Below are positions 53,074-63,611 of a stretch of DNA of 64,000 nucleotides, piece after piece. The stretch spans positions 248,001-312,000 of the forward strand of contig NZ_MEDO01000014.1 of NCBI RefSeq assembly GCF_001724815.1, written 5' to 3'. The DNA is from Arenimonas sp. SCN 70-307. GTDB lineage: Bacteria; Pseudomonadota; Gammaproteobacteria; Xanthomonadales; Xanthomonadaceae. How positions within the stretch are numbered: the stretch's first letter is position 1; the number at the start of each line of letters is the position of its first letter. The position numbers were made by a program, and so were the translations under genes. A model generated the notes under the pieces. That model saw nothing but the letters and a program-made list of their open reading frames with translations, did no database searches and was not told where the DNA came from.

Positions 53074-54516
53074 TCAGCGGGCGCCGCGGCCGTACACATC
53101 CTCGAAGCGGACGATGTCGTCCTCGCCCAGGTAGCTGCCCGACTGCACCTCGATCAGCTCCACCGGCACCTTGCCGGGGTTTTCCAGCCGGTGCTTGCTG
53201 CCCAGGGGGATGTAGGTGCTCTGGTTTTCGCTGAGCATGAACACCTTGTCCTCGCAGGTGATGCGGGCGGTGCCCTGCACCACGATCCAGTGCTCGGCGC
53301 GGTGGTGGTGCATCTGCAGGCTCAGCGCGGCGCCGGGCTTGACCACGATGCGCTTGACCTGGAAGCGCTCGCCGCTGTCGATGCCGTCGTAGCTGCCCCA
53401 GGGCCGGTACACCTTGCGGTGGATGCTGGCCTGGGGGCGGCCCTCGGCCTTCAGGCGGGCGACGATGTCCTTCACCTGCTGCACCTGGTCGCGGGCGGCC
53501 ACCAGCAGGGCGTCGTCGGTGTCCACCACGATCACGTCCTTCAGGCCCAGCAGGCTGACCAGCCGGCGCCCGCCCCAGGCCAGGGTGTTGCGGCAGCCCA
53601 GGGCCAGCACGTCGCCGTGGTGGGCGTTGCCGTCCGGGTCCTGGTCGGCGATTTCCCACAGGGCGCTCCAGCTGCCCACGTCGTTCCAGCCCACGTTGAT
53701 GGGCAGCACGGCGGCGGCGGTGGTCTTTTCCATCACCGCGTAGTCGATCGAATCGCTGGGGCAGGCCTCGAAGGCGGCGCGGTCCAGGCGCAGGAAGTCC
53801 ACGTCGCGCACGGCGCCGGCCAGCGCGGCTTTCGCGCCGGCCAGGATGGCGGGCGCATGGGTTTCAAGCTCGGCCAGGTAGCGCGAGGCCCGGAACAGGA
53901 ACATGCCCGAGTTCCAGAAGTAGTCGCCGCTGGCCACGTAGGCCTCGGCGGTGGCCAGGTCCGGCTTCTCCACGAACCGCTCCACGGCCCGCACGCCCCC
54001 TGTGGGAGGGCCTTCGGGCCCGACATCCCCACCCGCCTTGATGTAGCCGTATCCGGTCTCGGCCGCCGTCGGCACGATGCCGAACGTCACCAGGCTGCCC
54101 TCCTCCGCCGCGCCCCGCCGTGCTTCCTGCACGGCCGCGCGGAAACCGGCCGGGTCGGCGATGACGTGGTCCGACGGTAGCACCAGCAGCAGCGGATCCT
54201 CGCCGCCGGCCATGGCCTGCAGCGCGGCCACGGCGATGGCCGGGGCAGTGTTGCGGCCCACCGGCTCGAGCACGATGGCCGAGGCGCTGGCGCCCAGCTG
54301 GCGCAGCTGCTCGGCCACCATGAAGCGGTGCTCCTCGTTGGCCACCACGATCGGCGCGGCCATGCCCGGCAGGCCCTGCAGGCGCTCCCAGGTGGCCTGC
54401 AGCAGTGATTTCTCGCCCACCAGCGGCTGGAACTGCTTGGGGTGCATCTCGCGCGAAAGCGGCCACAGGCGCGTGCCGGAGCCGCCGGAGAGCAGGACTG
54501 GGACGAGGGTGGACAT
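53074..54516 (-). CDS. manC: Mannose-1-phosphate guanylyltransferase / mannose-6-phosphate isomerase
   Basis: 480 residues from ATG 54516 (MSTLVPVLLSGGSGTRLWPL); the open frame upstream is spurious. The N-terminal GDP-mannose pyrophosphorylase has GGSGTRLWPLSRE, PIVVANEEHRFMVAEQ, VEKPDLATAEAYV and NVGWNDVGSWSALWE; the C-terminal cupin isomerase has VYRPWGSYDGIDSGERFQVK, MHHHRAEHWIVVQGTA and ENQSTYIPLGSKHRLENPG. It produces GDP-mannose for Gmd/Fcl. A REP palindrome is inserted in frame at about residues 164-172 (VGPEGPPTG), between the GYGYIKAGG strand and the VERFVEKPD block, probably in a surface loop. Confidence 0.95.
   Translation of the reverse strand: MSTLVPVLLSGGSGTRLWPLSREMHPKQFQPLVGEKSLLQATWERLQGLPGMAAPIVVANEEHRFMVAEQLRQLGASASAIVLEPVGRNTAPAIAVAALQAMAGGEDPLLLVLPSDHVIADPAGFRAAVQEARRGAAEEGSLVTFGIVPTAAETGYGYIKAGGDVGPEGPPTGGVRAVERFVEKPDLATAEAYVASGDYFWNSGMFLFRASRYLAELETHAPAILAGAKAALAGAVRDVDFLRLDRAAFEACPSDSIDYAVMEKTTAAAVLPINVGWNDVGSWSALWEIADQDPDGNAHHGDVLALGCRNTLAWGGRRLVSLLGLKDVIVVDTDDALLVAARDQVQQVKDIVARLKAEGRPQASIHRKVYRPWGSYDGIDSGERFQVKRIVVKPGAALSLQMHHHRAEHWIVVQGTARITCEDKVFMLSENQSTYIPLGSKHRLENPGKVPVELIEVQSGSYLGEDDIVRFEDVYGRGAR
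54002..54024. repeat. REP palindrome inside manC
   Basis: GTGGGAGGGCCTTCGGGCCC (54002-54021) followed by GAC is one REP unit with a perfect GGGCC/GGCCC stem. The minus-strand gene reads it in frame as VGPEGPPT, the same peptide as in the J-domain protein. Confidence 0.85.
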
Positions 54517-54656
54517 GGGGTTCGGCCTAAATGTGATCTGCGCGGATGATGCCACGCGCTGATTAGGGCCCGACACCCGTGATACCCGGGAAGAATTCCC
54601 ACCCCTGCCCTTGCGGCCCCGCCCCTGCGCATAATCAGGCCACTTCACCTTGCTGA

Positions 54657-56369
<1,713 letters not shown>

Positions 56370-56430
56370 CCCCGGACGGGGCCGGAACGACTACGCCCTG
56401 GAAGACTCGCTCCCGCCAAGTCCAGTTCAT

Positions 56431-56490
56431 GTTGATACGTGTTGATACCCCGGTCTTGGGCGTATAGACTCGTATCAACATTACTGGGAG
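56431..56490 (+). promoter_or_regulatory. Promoter and operator of mazEF
   Basis: GTTGATAC occurs twice (56431-56438, 56441-56448), and TGTTGATAC (56440-56448) is matched by an inverted GTATCAACA (56472-56480), a perfect 9-base pair. TTGATA (56442-56447) and TATAGA (56463-56468) could be -35 and -10 boxes, spaced 15. The repeats enclose the -10 box, so a bound antitoxin would block polymerase. GGGAG (56486-56490) is the RBS of mazE. Confidence 0.6.
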
Positions 56491-56499
56491 TACCATCCC

Positions 56500-56757
56500 G
56501 TGAACGCCAAAGCCGAGCTCAAGGTCCTGCACTGGGGCAACAGCCTTGCCGTGCGCATCCCGTCCGCCGTTGCGCGCCAGGCCCGCCTGCTCAATGGCCA
56601 GGAGGTCACGGTCGAAGCCGTGGACGGCATGGTCGTGGTGAAGCCAAAGAAGCGCCTTCCCCAGCTGACGCTGGCGCAGAAGCTCAAGAAGTTCGATCCG
56701 GCGGTGCACGGTGGCGAACTGCTCGCCGACGGCCCGGTCGGGGCGGAGATCGCGTGA
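56500..56757 (+). CDS. mazE: MazE-like AbrB-family antitoxin
   Basis: 85 residues, GTG start behind GGGAG. The swapped-hairpin AbrB fold is seen in LKVLHWGNSLAVRIPSAVAR and QEVTVEAVDGMVVVKPKKR. The C-terminal tail (LKKFDPAVHGGELLADGP) should bind and block the toxin. The stop and the mazF start overlap (TGATG). Confidence 0.9.
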   Translation: MNAKAELKVLHWGNSLAVRIPSAVARQARLLNGQEVTVEAVDGMVVVKPKKRLPQLTLAQKLKKFDPAVHGGELLADGPVGAEIA

Positions 56758-57116
56758 TGGTGAGCCGCTGGGTCCCGGACCGGCGCGACATCATCTGGAT
56801 CAATTTCGACCCGCAGGCTGGCCGCGAGATGAAGTCGCTTCATCCCATGCTGGTGCTCTCCCCGCGCGCGGTGAACGACAAGACGAGCATCGTCATCGGC
56901 TTGCCGATGAGCACGCAGGCCTATAACGAGACCAACCCGTTTGCGGTGCGCCTCGACGGCACGGACGGTGCGGGTTACATCATCACCAACCAGCCGAAGT
57001 CGCTCGATTGGCGCGTTCGCGGTGCGAAGGCGCACCCATGGAAGCAGGCGCCGGAAGATGTCTTTGAGGCGGCCTGCGAGAGCTTGGACCAAATCATCGC
57101 GATTGGCCGCCGCTAG
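56757..57116 (+). CDS. mazF: MazF-family mRNA interferase toxin
   Basis: 119 residues. WVPDRRDIIWINFDPQAGRE with the conserved Arg/Asp start, HPMLVLSPRAVNDKTSIVIG and IITNQPKSLDWRVRGAKAHP (the conserved D-W-R block) are those of the ChpB/PemK-type endoribonucleases that cut mRNA at short sites. It appears intact and follows mazE by a TGATG overlap. It converges with hda across 54 bases. Confidence 0.92.
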   Translation: MVSRWVPDRRDIIWINFDPQAGREMKSLHPMLVLSPRAVNDKTSIVIGLPMSTQAYNETNPFAVRLDGTDGAGYIITNQPKSLDWRVRGAKAHPWKQAPEDVFEAACESLDQIIAIGRR

Positions 57117-57170
57117 GCAAGGAAGCGAAGCGCAGCGTGCCGACTCTCCGCTGACGCCGGCGCAGCTTAC

Positions 57171-57857
57171 TCAGCCCAGCTGCTGGCGCAGGAAGGGGAT
57201 GGTGATGCGTCGCTGCGCGGCGAGGCTGGCGCGGTCGAGCTGGTCGAGCAGGCGGGTGAGGCTGGCCAGGTCGCGGTCGACGCGGCGCAGCAGGTAGTCC
57301 AGCACCGCCTCGTCCAGCTCCAGCCCGCGGCGCGCGGCGCGCTGGCGCAGCACGGCGCGGCGCCCGTCTTCGTCCAGCGGCTCGAGGGTGAAGCGCGCGC
57401 ACTGGCCCAGGCGCGTCACCAGGTCGCGCAGCTGCAGGCCGATGGCGCCGGGGTTGCCGCGCGCGGCGTAGAGCACGGCCGAATCGGCGGCGCGGGCGCG
57501 GTTGTGGAAGTGGAACAGCGCTTCTTCGTCGGCGGCGTTGCCGGCAATGAACTCCAGGCCGTCCAGGCACACCAGGTCGGCGCCCTCCTGTTGCGCCAGG
57601 CCGCTGGCCAGGCGCCCGGCGAAGGCCGCCATCGGCAGGTAGGCGGCGCGACGGCCGGCGGCCACGGCCTCGGCGCAGGCGGCCAGCAGCAGGTGGCTCT
57701 TGCCGCTGCCCGGCGGGCCGGCCAGGAACAACCAGTCGCCGGCTTCGCCGCGCGCGGCGGCGCCGACGGCGGCGCGTGCGGGGTCGTTGCCCAGGAAGGC
57801 GTCGAGACGCTGGTCCGGCGGCGAGCGCAGGCCCAGCGGCAACTGCGGGGTGTTCAT
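57171..57857 (-). CDS. hda: DnaA regulatory inactivator Hda
   Basis: 228 residues. It starts with a clamp-binding QLPLGL motif, as expected for Hda acting with the sliding clamp to hydrolyse DnaA-ATP. The AAA+ core has Walker A LAGPPGSGKSHLLLA, VCLDGLEFIAGN at the Walker B place, and the Arg-finger region RDLVTRLGQCARF. It lacks the DnaA DNA-binding domain. The ATG overlaps the stop of the AI-2E transporter gene (ATGA), the usual order in xanthomonads. Confidence 0.92.
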   Translation of the reverse strand: MNTPQLPLGLRSPPDQRLDAFLGNDPARAAVGAAARGEAGDWLFLAGPPGSGKSHLLLAACAEAVAAGRRAAYLPMAAFAGRLASGLAQQEGADLVCLDGLEFIAGNAADEEALFHFHNRARAADSAVLYAARGNPGAIGLQLRDLVTRLGQCARFTLEPLDEDGRRAVLRQRAARRGLELDEAVLDYLLRRVDRDLASLTRLLDQLDRASLAAQRRITIPFLRQQLG

Positions 57858-59080
57858 GGGGCGTCCGGCGGCTCCGGGGAGGTCGGGCCTGAAGGCCCTC
57901 CCGCCGAAAGATTCGCGCCTGAAGGCGCTCCTACGTGAGCGGTGGACTTGGGGTGGTGGGTGCCGGCGGCGGGCACGATCAGGCCGCCATGCGGCGCCTC
58001 GGCGCCGTAGAGCTTGCTGCGCGTGTAGCGCTCATGCAGGTGGCGGCCCACCACGACGGCCACGGCCGCCACCGGCAGCGCCAGCAACACGCCGAGGAAC
58101 CCGAACAGCTGGCCACCGGCCATGATCGCGAAGATCACCGCCACCGGATGCAGGCCGATCTTGTCGCCCACCAGCCAGGGCGTGAGCCAGAAGCTCTCGA
58201 GCAGCTGGCCCAGGCCGAACACGCCCAGCACCAGCGCCAGGTGCATCAGGTCGCCGTGCTGCACCAGCGTGGCGATCACCGCCGCGCCCAGGCCGACGAT
58301 GGCGCCGAGGTAGGGCACGAAGCTGACCAGGCCGGCCACCAGGCCGATCAGGATGCCCAGGTCCACGCCCACGGCCGTCAGGCCCACCGCATAGATGGTG
58401 CCCAGCGCGATCATCACGCTCAGCTGGCCGCGGATGAAGCCGCCCAGCACCTGGTCGGACTCGCAGGCGAGCTTGGTGACCAGCGGCTCCACCGGGCGCG
58501 GCAGCAGGTCGCGGGCCATGCCCAGCATGGCCGCGCCGTCGCGCATGAAGTAGAAGGTCACCACCGGGATCAGCGCCAGGTTCGCGAACCAGCCCAGGAT
58601 GGCCAGGCCCGACTTGCTCACCTCGCCCACCACCGTGGCGGCGATGCCGCCGGCTTCCTGCCAGTGATCGCGCAGCAGGGCGATCAGCTGGCTCGGGTCC
58701 ACGTAGCCGGCGAGCTCGAGGTTGAAGCGCTGCTCGGCCCAGGGCACGGCGGTGCCGGTGAGCCACAGCCCGAAGCGCGGCAGCCAGTCGATGAACTTGC
58801 CCACCTGGTTCTCCACCAGCGGGATCAGCAGTAGCACCGCCAGCACCAGCACCAGGCTCATCAGGGTGAAGACGATCAGCACCGCGGCGGTGCGCGTGCG
58901 GCCGCGCGCCTCGATGCGGCGCACCAGCGGCTCGCCCAGCCAGGCCAGCAGGGCCGAGACCACGAAGGGCGTGAGGATGGGCCCGAGCAGCCACACCAGC
59001 ACGCCGACGCCGGCGGCCAGGGCCAGCCACTGCCAGCGGCGGTTGTCGCTGAAGGGGTCCGGGGTGGCGGTGGGCGTCAT
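57854..59080 (-). CDS. AI-2E family (PerM-like) membrane transporter
   Basis: 408 residues from ATG 59080 (MTPTATPDPFSDNRR); the longer open frame is spurious. Seven or eight helices: LALAAGVGVLVWLLGPILTP, RTAAVLIVFTLMSLVLVLAV, VGLTAVGVDLGILIGLVAGL, FVPYLGAIVGLGAAVIATLV and VFGLGQLLESFWLTPWLVGD with the conserved PYLG and E-x-W-L-T-P. Substrate uncertain. The last 30 residues carry two in-frame REP units (THVGAPSGANLSAGGPSGPT), an unusual C-terminal extension. Confidence 0.9.
   Translation of the reverse strand: MTPTATPDPFSDNRRWQWLALAAGVGVLVWLLGPILTPFVVSALLAWLGEPLVRRIEARGRTRTAAVLIVFTLMSLVLVLAVLLLIPLVENQVGKFIDWLPRFGLWLTGTAVPWAEQRFNLELAGYVDPSQLIALLRDHWQEAGGIAATVVGEVSKSGLAILGWFANLALIPVVTFYFMRDGAAMLGMARDLLPRPVEPLVTKLACESDQVLGGFIRGQLSVMIALGTIYAVGLTAVGVDLGILIGLVAGLVSFVPYLGAIVGLGAAVIATLVQHGDLMHLALVLGVFGLGQLLESFWLTPWLVGDKIGLHPVAVIFAIMAGGQLFGFLGVLLALPVAAVAVVVGRHLHERYTRSKLYGAEAPHGGLIVPAAGTHHPKSTAHVGAPSGANLSAGGPSGPTSPEPPDAP
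57882..57934. repeat. REP palindrome pair at the 3' end of the AI-2E transporter gene
   Basis: GTCGGGCCTGAAGGCCCTCC (57882-57901) and CGCGCCTGAAGGCGCTCCTA (57914-57933), the same two unit types, order and strand as at 47810-47883. Both are translated in frame on the minus strand (GGPSGPT, GAPSGAN). Confidence 0.87.
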
Positions 59081-59637
59081 GCGCGGGGCTTCCTCGTGTG
59101 CTGCCAGGCCTTCACACCATAGCGGATGACGTAATCCACGCCACTGAGGAACGTCAGCAGCGCCACCATCAGGATGCCTTCCTGGCGCCACTTCAGCGGC
59201 ACCTCCGACCAGGCCAGGTCCACCAGGCACAGCAACACCAGCGCGATCTGCGCCACTGTGGTGGCCTTGCCCAGCCAGCTCGGGCGGCCGTCGTAGGGGC
59301 CGGCCAGCTTCCACCAGACGCTGGCGCCGGCCAGGATCACGATGTCGCGCACCAGCACCAGGCCCAGCAGCCAGGTGGGCAGCGCCTGCACCAGCCACAG
59401 GCCGAAGAAGGCGCAGCCGAGCATGAGCTTGTCGGCCACCGGGTCGAGCAGGCTGCCCAGGCGGCTCTGCCAGCCGAAGCGCTTGGCCAGCAGGCCGTCG
59501 AGCGCGTCGGTCAGCCCCGCGCCCAGCGCCAGCCACAGAGCGGCCATGGGCTGGCCCAGCCACAGCAGCAGCGGCAGCACGGGCGCCAGCACCAGGCGCA
59601 GCCCGGTGAGCAGGTTGGGCAAGTGGCGCAGGTTCAT
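59077..59637 (-). CDS. pgsA: CDP-diacylglycerol-glycerol-3-phosphate phosphatidyltransferase
   Basis: 186 residues from ATG 59637 (MNLRHLPNLLTGLRLVLAP). The CDP-alcohol phosphotransferase motif is intact: DALDGLLAKRFGWQSRLG followed by SLLDPVADK (D-x2-DG-x2-A-K/R ... G-x3-D-x3-D). Four to five membrane helices. It makes phosphatidylglycerol phosphate in the inner membrane. Overlaps of ATGA type link it to both neighbours. Confidence 0.93.
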   Translation of the reverse strand: MNLRHLPNLLTGLRLVLAPVLPLLLWLGQPMAALWLALGAGLTDALDGLLAKRFGWQSRLGSLLDPVADKLMLGCAFFGLWLVQALPTWLLGLVLVRDIVILAGASVWWKLAGPYDGRPSWLGKATTVAQIALVLLCLVDLAWSEVPLKWRQEGILMVALLTFLSGVDYVIRYGVKAWQHTRKPRA

Positions 59638-60776
59638 GGCCGCAGGCGGTAGCCCGCCGTGGCCTCGTCGCTGGCGCCCGGGTCGGCCGCCAGCACGTCG
59701 CCGGCGTCGAGGAAGGCGTCGAAGGTAGCCCGGCCCACCGCCAGGCGCAGGCCCAGGCGCAGGCTGTCGGGCGTGGCTTCGCGCACTTCGACGCCGGCCA
59801 CCACGGGCAGGGTCTGCAGGTAGCCCATGGCGCGGGCGTAGTCGTCGGCGCTGGCCAGGCCGGCGATGCGCACCTCGATCGTCTCCGGCTCGCCCACCTC
59901 GGTGCGCACCGCGTCGCGGCGGGCGATGGCATCGGCGGCGCCGTCGGCGCCCGAGGCCAGGGCGCGCTGCGGGCTGGGGTCCGAGAGCGACCAGCGCGAA
60001 AGCTCCTCGCCGCCGCGGCTGAGCACCCAGTCGGCGGTCCAGCCCTGGCCCTCGCGGAACAGGCGGCCCATCAGCTGCACGCTGGCGCCGTAGCGCTCGG
60101 TCAGGGCCTGCATGGGCACCGGGTTGCGCGACCAGATGGTCTGCACCGCCGCCTGCTCCACCGAGCTGCCGGCCGGCAGCGCGAACGACAGGCCACGCTC
60201 GGTGCCGCGGGTGGCCAGCGGCTTGACCACGTTGATCTGCTGGCTGCTGACGAGGCGCGCGCCGCGGCCGTCGTCGATGGCCAGCCAGAGCAGCGGCCGC
60301 GGGCGGTTGGCGCCCCACATCGGCAGGCCGGCGCCGGCCACCAGGGCCTCGACCTTGTTCGGGTCGAACTGCACCTGCAGCGAGGTCTTGTACACGGGCA
60401 CGCCGCCGATGGCGGTGTTGCCCTGCTGGTCCACGGGCTCGCTGCCGGTCTGCTCGGCCAGCACGAAGCTGGCGGCGTTGGGCAGGGCGCGACGCACGAC
60501 CGGGTTGGAGGCCGCCAGCGGCTCGCCGGTGAGCTTGACCACCACCTGGGCCAGGGCCCGGGCCGTGGCGGCGCGGCGCTCGCCGGCGCCCTGGCCCATC
60601 AGCTCGGACTCGCCGGTGTAGAGCGTCATGTCGCGCTCGGCCGGCGCGGCGGCCGCGTCGGCGGGCGCCGCCACGGGCCGCGGGGCCGGCGTCGGCACCG
60701 TCTCGAACTGGGCCGTGGCCGGGGTGGCCAGGGCCAGCAGGACGGCGGCGAAAGTGGCAAGCAGGGCTGGGCGCAT
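59634..60776 (-). CDS. DUF2066-containing secreted protein
   Basis: 380 residues. A Sec signal (LLATFAAVLLALATPATA) is followed by a DUF2066 domain: ATARALAQVVVKLTGEPLAA, KTSLQVQFDPNKVEALVAGA, RPLLWLAIDDGRGARLVSSQ. The family is routinely encoded divergently from purM in gammaproteobacteria but has no assigned function. It should be periplasmic. The stop overlaps the pgsA start. Confidence 0.88.
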   Translation of the reverse strand: MRPALLATFAAVLLALATPATAQFETVPTPAPRPVAAPADAAAAPAERDMTLYTGESELMGQGAGERRAATARALAQVVVKLTGEPLAASNPVVRRALPNAASFVLAEQTGSEPVDQQGNTAIGGVPVYKTSLQVQFDPNKVEALVAGAGLPMWGANRPRPLLWLAIDDGRGARLVSSQQINVVKPLATRGTERGLSFALPAGSSVEQAAVQTIWSRNPVPMQALTERYGASVQLMGRLFREGQGWTADWVLSRGGEELSRWSLSDPSPQRALASGADGAADAIARRDAVRTEVGEPETIEVRIAGLASADDYARAMGYLQTLPVVAGVEVREATPDSLRLGLRLAVGRATFDAFLDAGDVLAADPGASDEATAGYRLRP

Positions 60777-60851
60777 GGGCTCGGGCGGGCTCGGGGGTCA
60801 GCGTGAATGGTGCCGCATGGGCGGCGGAGCGTCCAACCGGGCCCGGCTCGC

Positions 60852-60861
60852 TTGGTAGAAT
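60852..60861 (+). promoter_or_regulatory. Likely purM promoter (-10 region)
   Basis: TTGGTAGAAT holds an extended -10 (TGG then TAGAAT at 60856-60861) 30 bases before the purM GTG, in the 115-base divergent gap. No good -35 box is visible, which suits an extended -10 promoter. Confidence 0.45.
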
Positions 60862-60891
60862 GGCGGTCTTTCCTGCGCCCGGACGCCGCCC

Positions 60892-61926
60892 GTGACCACT
60901 CCCACCCCCCTCACCTACCGCGACGCGGGCGTCGACATCGACGCCGGCAACGAAGTCGTCGAGCGCATCAAGCCCCTGGTCAAGCGCACCTTCCGGCCCG
61001 AGGTGATGGGCGGCCTGGGCGGCTTTGGCGCCCTGTTCAACCTCTCGGGCAAGTACCGCGAGCCGGTGCTGGTGAGCGGCACCGACGGCGTGGGCACCAA
61101 GCTCAAGCTGGCCCAGCAGCTCGATCGCCACGACACCATCGGCATCGACCTCGTAGCCATGTGCGTGAACGACGTGCTGGTGCAAGGCGCCGAGCCGCTG
61201 TTCTTCCTGGACTACTTCGCCACCGGCAAGCTGCACGTGGACACCACCGTGTCGGTCGTTTCCGGCATCGCCCGCGGCTGCGAGCTGGCCGGCTGCGCCC
61301 TGATCGGCGGCGAAACCGCCGAGATGCCCGACATGTACCCGCCCGGCGAGTACGACCTGGCCGGCTTCACCGTCGGCGCGGTGGAAAAATCCATGCTGCT
61401 CGACGGCGCCAAGGTGCGCGAGGGCGACGTGCTGCTGGGCATCGCTTCGTCCGGCCCGCATTCGAACGGCTATTCGCTGGTGCGCCGCATCTACGACCGC
61501 GCCGGCCGCCCGGCCGACCTGGACGTTGGCGGCGTGAAGCTGGTGGACGCGCTGATGGCGCCCACCGAAATCTACGTCAAGCCCATCCTCGAGCTGCTGG
61601 CCGCGCACGAACTGCACGCCATGGCCCACATCACCGGCGGCGGCCTGACCGAGAACATCATCCGCGTCATCCCCGAGGGCCTGGGCCTGGACATCGAGGC
61701 CTCGGCCATCGTGCTGCCGCCGGTGTTCGACTGGCTGCAGCGCGAAGGCGCGGTGCCGGCGCCGGAAATGTGGCGCACCTTCAACTGCGGCGTCGGCTTC
61801 GTGCTGGTGCTGGCGCCGGGCGACGTGGCCGCGGTGTCGGCCCACCTGCAGCGCCTGGGCCTGGCCCACCGCGCCATCGGCCAGGTGGTGAAGGCCGCGG
61901 GCGACGAGCGCGTGCGCATCGGCTGA
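60892..61926 (+). CDS. purM: Phosphoribosylformylglycinamidine cyclo-ligase (AIR synthetase)
   Basis: 344 residues, GTG start. [20 protein letters not shown], the ATP-binding GGFGALFNL and [41 protein letters not shown] and [15 protein letters not shown] are the PurM hallmarks. It catalyses the fifth step of purine synthesis. The stop overlaps the purN start (TGATG), the standard purMN operon. Confidence 0.97.
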   Translation: MTTPTPLTYRDAGVDIDAGNEVVERIKPLVKRTFRPEVMGGLGGFGALFNLSGKYREPVLVSGTDGVGTKLKLAQQLDRHDTIGIDLVAMCVNDVLVQGAEPLFFLDYFATGKLHVDTTVSVVSGIARGCELAGCALIGGETAEMPDMYPPGEYDLAGFTVGAVEKSMLLDGAKVREGDVLLGIASSGPHSNGYSLVRRIYDRAGRPADLDVGGVKLVDALMAPTEIYVKPILELLAAHELHAMAHITGGGLTENIIRVIPEGLGLDIEASAIVLPPVFDWLQREGAVPAPEMWRTFNCGVGFVLVLAPGDVAAVSAHLQRLGLAHRAIGQVVKAAGDERVRIG

Positions 61927-62600
61927 TGGGCTTCACCCTCGCCGTGCTCGCCTCCGGCCGCGGCAGCAACCTGCAGGCCCTGCTGGACGCCATCGCCGCC
62001 GGCGCGCTGCCGGCGCGCGTGGCGGGCGTGTTTTCCGACAAGCCGGCCTGCGGCGCCATCGCCATCGCCCGCGAACACGGCCTGCACCACGTGGCGCTGC
62101 GGCCGCGCGACTTCGCCGACCGCGCCGCGCACGATGCAGCCCTGTTCAGCGCAGTGGCCGCCGTTCAGCCCGACCTCATCGTGTGTGCGGGATACCTTCG
62201 CATCATCACCGAAGCCACGGTGAAGCGATTCGAGGACCGCATGATCAATCTCCATCCCTCCCTGCTGCCCCGCCACAAGGGCCTGGACACCCACGCCGCG
62301 GCGCTCGCCGCCGGCGACCTTGAACACGGCGCCAGCGTGCATGCCGTGGTGCCGGCGCTCGACGCCGGCCCGGTGCTGGCCCAGGTGCGTATCCCGGTGC
62401 TCGCCGGCGACACGCCCGACGCCCTGGCCGACCGCCTGCGCCCGCGCGAGCACGCGCTGCTGGTGGCCTGCGTCGGTGCCATCGCCCGCGGCCGCGCCGC
62501 GCTGCGCGGCGGCCGCTGGCAGTTCGACGGCCGGGCGCTGGCCGCGCCGCTGTCGCTGCGCGCCGACGGCCAGCTGCAGCTGGAGGCCGCCCATGCGTAA
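61926..62600 (+). CDS. purN: Phosphoribosylglycinamide formyltransferase
   Basis: 224 residues. LAVLASGRGSNLQALLDAI (phosphate loop), the catalytic Asn/His in MINLHPSLLPRHKGLDTH and Asp in VVPALDAGPVLAQ are intact. It formylates GAR with 10-formyltetrahydrofolate. The 3' end overlaps the next gene by eight bases. Confidence 0.96.
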   Translation: MGFTLAVLASGRGSNLQALLDAIAAGALPARVAGVFSDKPACGAIAIAREHGLHHVALRPRDFADRAAHDAALFSAVAAVQPDLIVCAGYLRIITEATVKRFEDRMINLHPSLLPRHKGLDTHAAALAAGDLEHGASVHAVVPALDAGPVLAQVRIPVLAGDTPDALADRLRPREHALLVACVGAIARGRAALRGGRWQFDGRALAAPLSLRADGQLQLEAAHA

Positions 62601-63309
62601 GTTCCTGCGCGCCGCGCTCGCGGCCAGCCTGTTCGCCCTGCCCCTGCTCGCGGTCGCCGCCGCGCCGCCCAAGCCCTTCAGCGCCGAGTACGAACTGCGC
62701 CGCAACGACCAGGTGCTGGGCGTGGGCCAGATCACGCTGCGCGCCCTGCCTGGCGGCCAGTTCGAGCTAGTCACCCGCAGCCGCGGCACCCAGGGCCTGG
62801 CCGCGATGGCGGGCCTGGACCGCCAGGAGCGCTCGCTGTTGCGCTGGACCGGCAGCCACCTGGAGGTGGTGGAGGCGTCCATGCGCCAGAAGGCCGCCTT
62901 CAAGACCCGCGAGGAATCGCTGCGACTCGACCCGGCCAGCCGGACCATCACCAGCCGCTACAGGGGCGGCGAATCACGCTACCCGGCGGCGCCGGGCGTG
63001 ATCGACGGCCACGGCCTGACGGCCGCGCTGATGGTGGCCCTGGCCGACGGCCAGCGCGGCACCCTGCGCTTCAACGCGGCCGAGCGCCGCGAGGTGGAGC
63101 CGCAGTCCTACCGCGTGGCCGCGCCGGTGCGCCTGCGCACCGCCATCGGCACCGAGCGCGCCCTGCGCGTCGAGCGCATCCGCACCGACGGCAGCGGCCG
63201 CGTCACCAAGCTCTGGTTCGCCCGCGAACGCGGCTGGCTGCCGCTGCGCATCAAGCAGTACGAGCGCGACGGCGAAACCATCGACATGCGCATCACCGCC
63301 ATCCGCTGA
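62593..63309 (+). CDS. DUF3108-containing secreted protein
   Basis: 238 residues. A Sec signal (MRKFLRAALAASLFALPLLA, cut near AVAAAPP) precedes a beta-rich DUF3108 domain: FSAEYELRRNDQVLGVGQIT, RYRGGESRYPAAPGVIDGHG, WFARERGWLPLRIKQYERDG. These periplasmic proteins commonly follow purN in this group; function unknown. The start lies within the last codons of purN, so translation is coupled. Confidence 0.9.
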   Translation: MRKFLRAALAASLFALPLLAVAAAPPKPFSAEYELRRNDQVLGVGQITLRALPGGQFELVTRSRGTQGLAAMAGLDRQERSLLRWTGSHLEVVEASMRQKAAFKTREESLRLDPASRTITSRYRGGESRYPAAPGVIDGHGLTAALMVALADGQRGTLRFNAAERREVEPQSYRVAAPVRLRTAIGTERALRVERIRTDGSGRVTKLWFARERGWLPLRIKQYERDGETIDMRITAIR

Positions 63310-63353
63310 ACGTGCCCACGTAGAGATCGTCGATTACCACTGGGGCAAGCCCC

Positions 63354-63518
63354 ATGGCCCGCAAACTCAACTCTATCCATCCGGGCGAGATCCTGCGCGA
63401 GGAGTTCATGGCTCAGTTCTGGATGAGCCTGCAGGCCAATTACGACCTGCAGTGCGCCGAAGATGCGGCGGGCAAGGACATCGCCGCCATCCGTCCGGCT
63501 CCGGGCCTGGCTGTCTGA
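63354..63518 (+). pseudogene. HigA-type antitoxin with its DNA-binding core deleted
   Basis: 54 codons, in frame from ATG to TGA. It begins MARKLNSIHPGEILREEFMA, the typical start of HigA (VapI) antitoxins, and then jumps to QFWMSLQANYDLQCAEDA, the typical C-terminal block. The helix-turn-helix of some 45-50 residues that should lie between is missing. No higB toxin is adjacent. The remaining peptide cannot bind DNA in the known way. Confidence 0.8.
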
Positions 63519-63560
63519 CGCACAGGATTACGCCGGGACATCAACCCGGAAACTTGATGG

Positions 63561-63588
63561 ATCTTGATGTATCATGATTCATCAAGAT
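63561..63588 (+). promoter_or_regulatory. 28-base palindromic operator before the Doc-type module
   Basis: ATCTTGATG (63561-63569) and CATCAAGAT (63580-63588) are perfect inverted arms; the centre ATCATGAT is itself a palindrome, so the 28 bases are symmetrical apart from one mismatched pair. It lies 23 bases before the antitoxin ATG and is the likely autoregulatory site. Confidence 0.75.
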
Positions 63589-63611
63589 ACGATCCCAGGG
63601 AGGTTGCCGCC

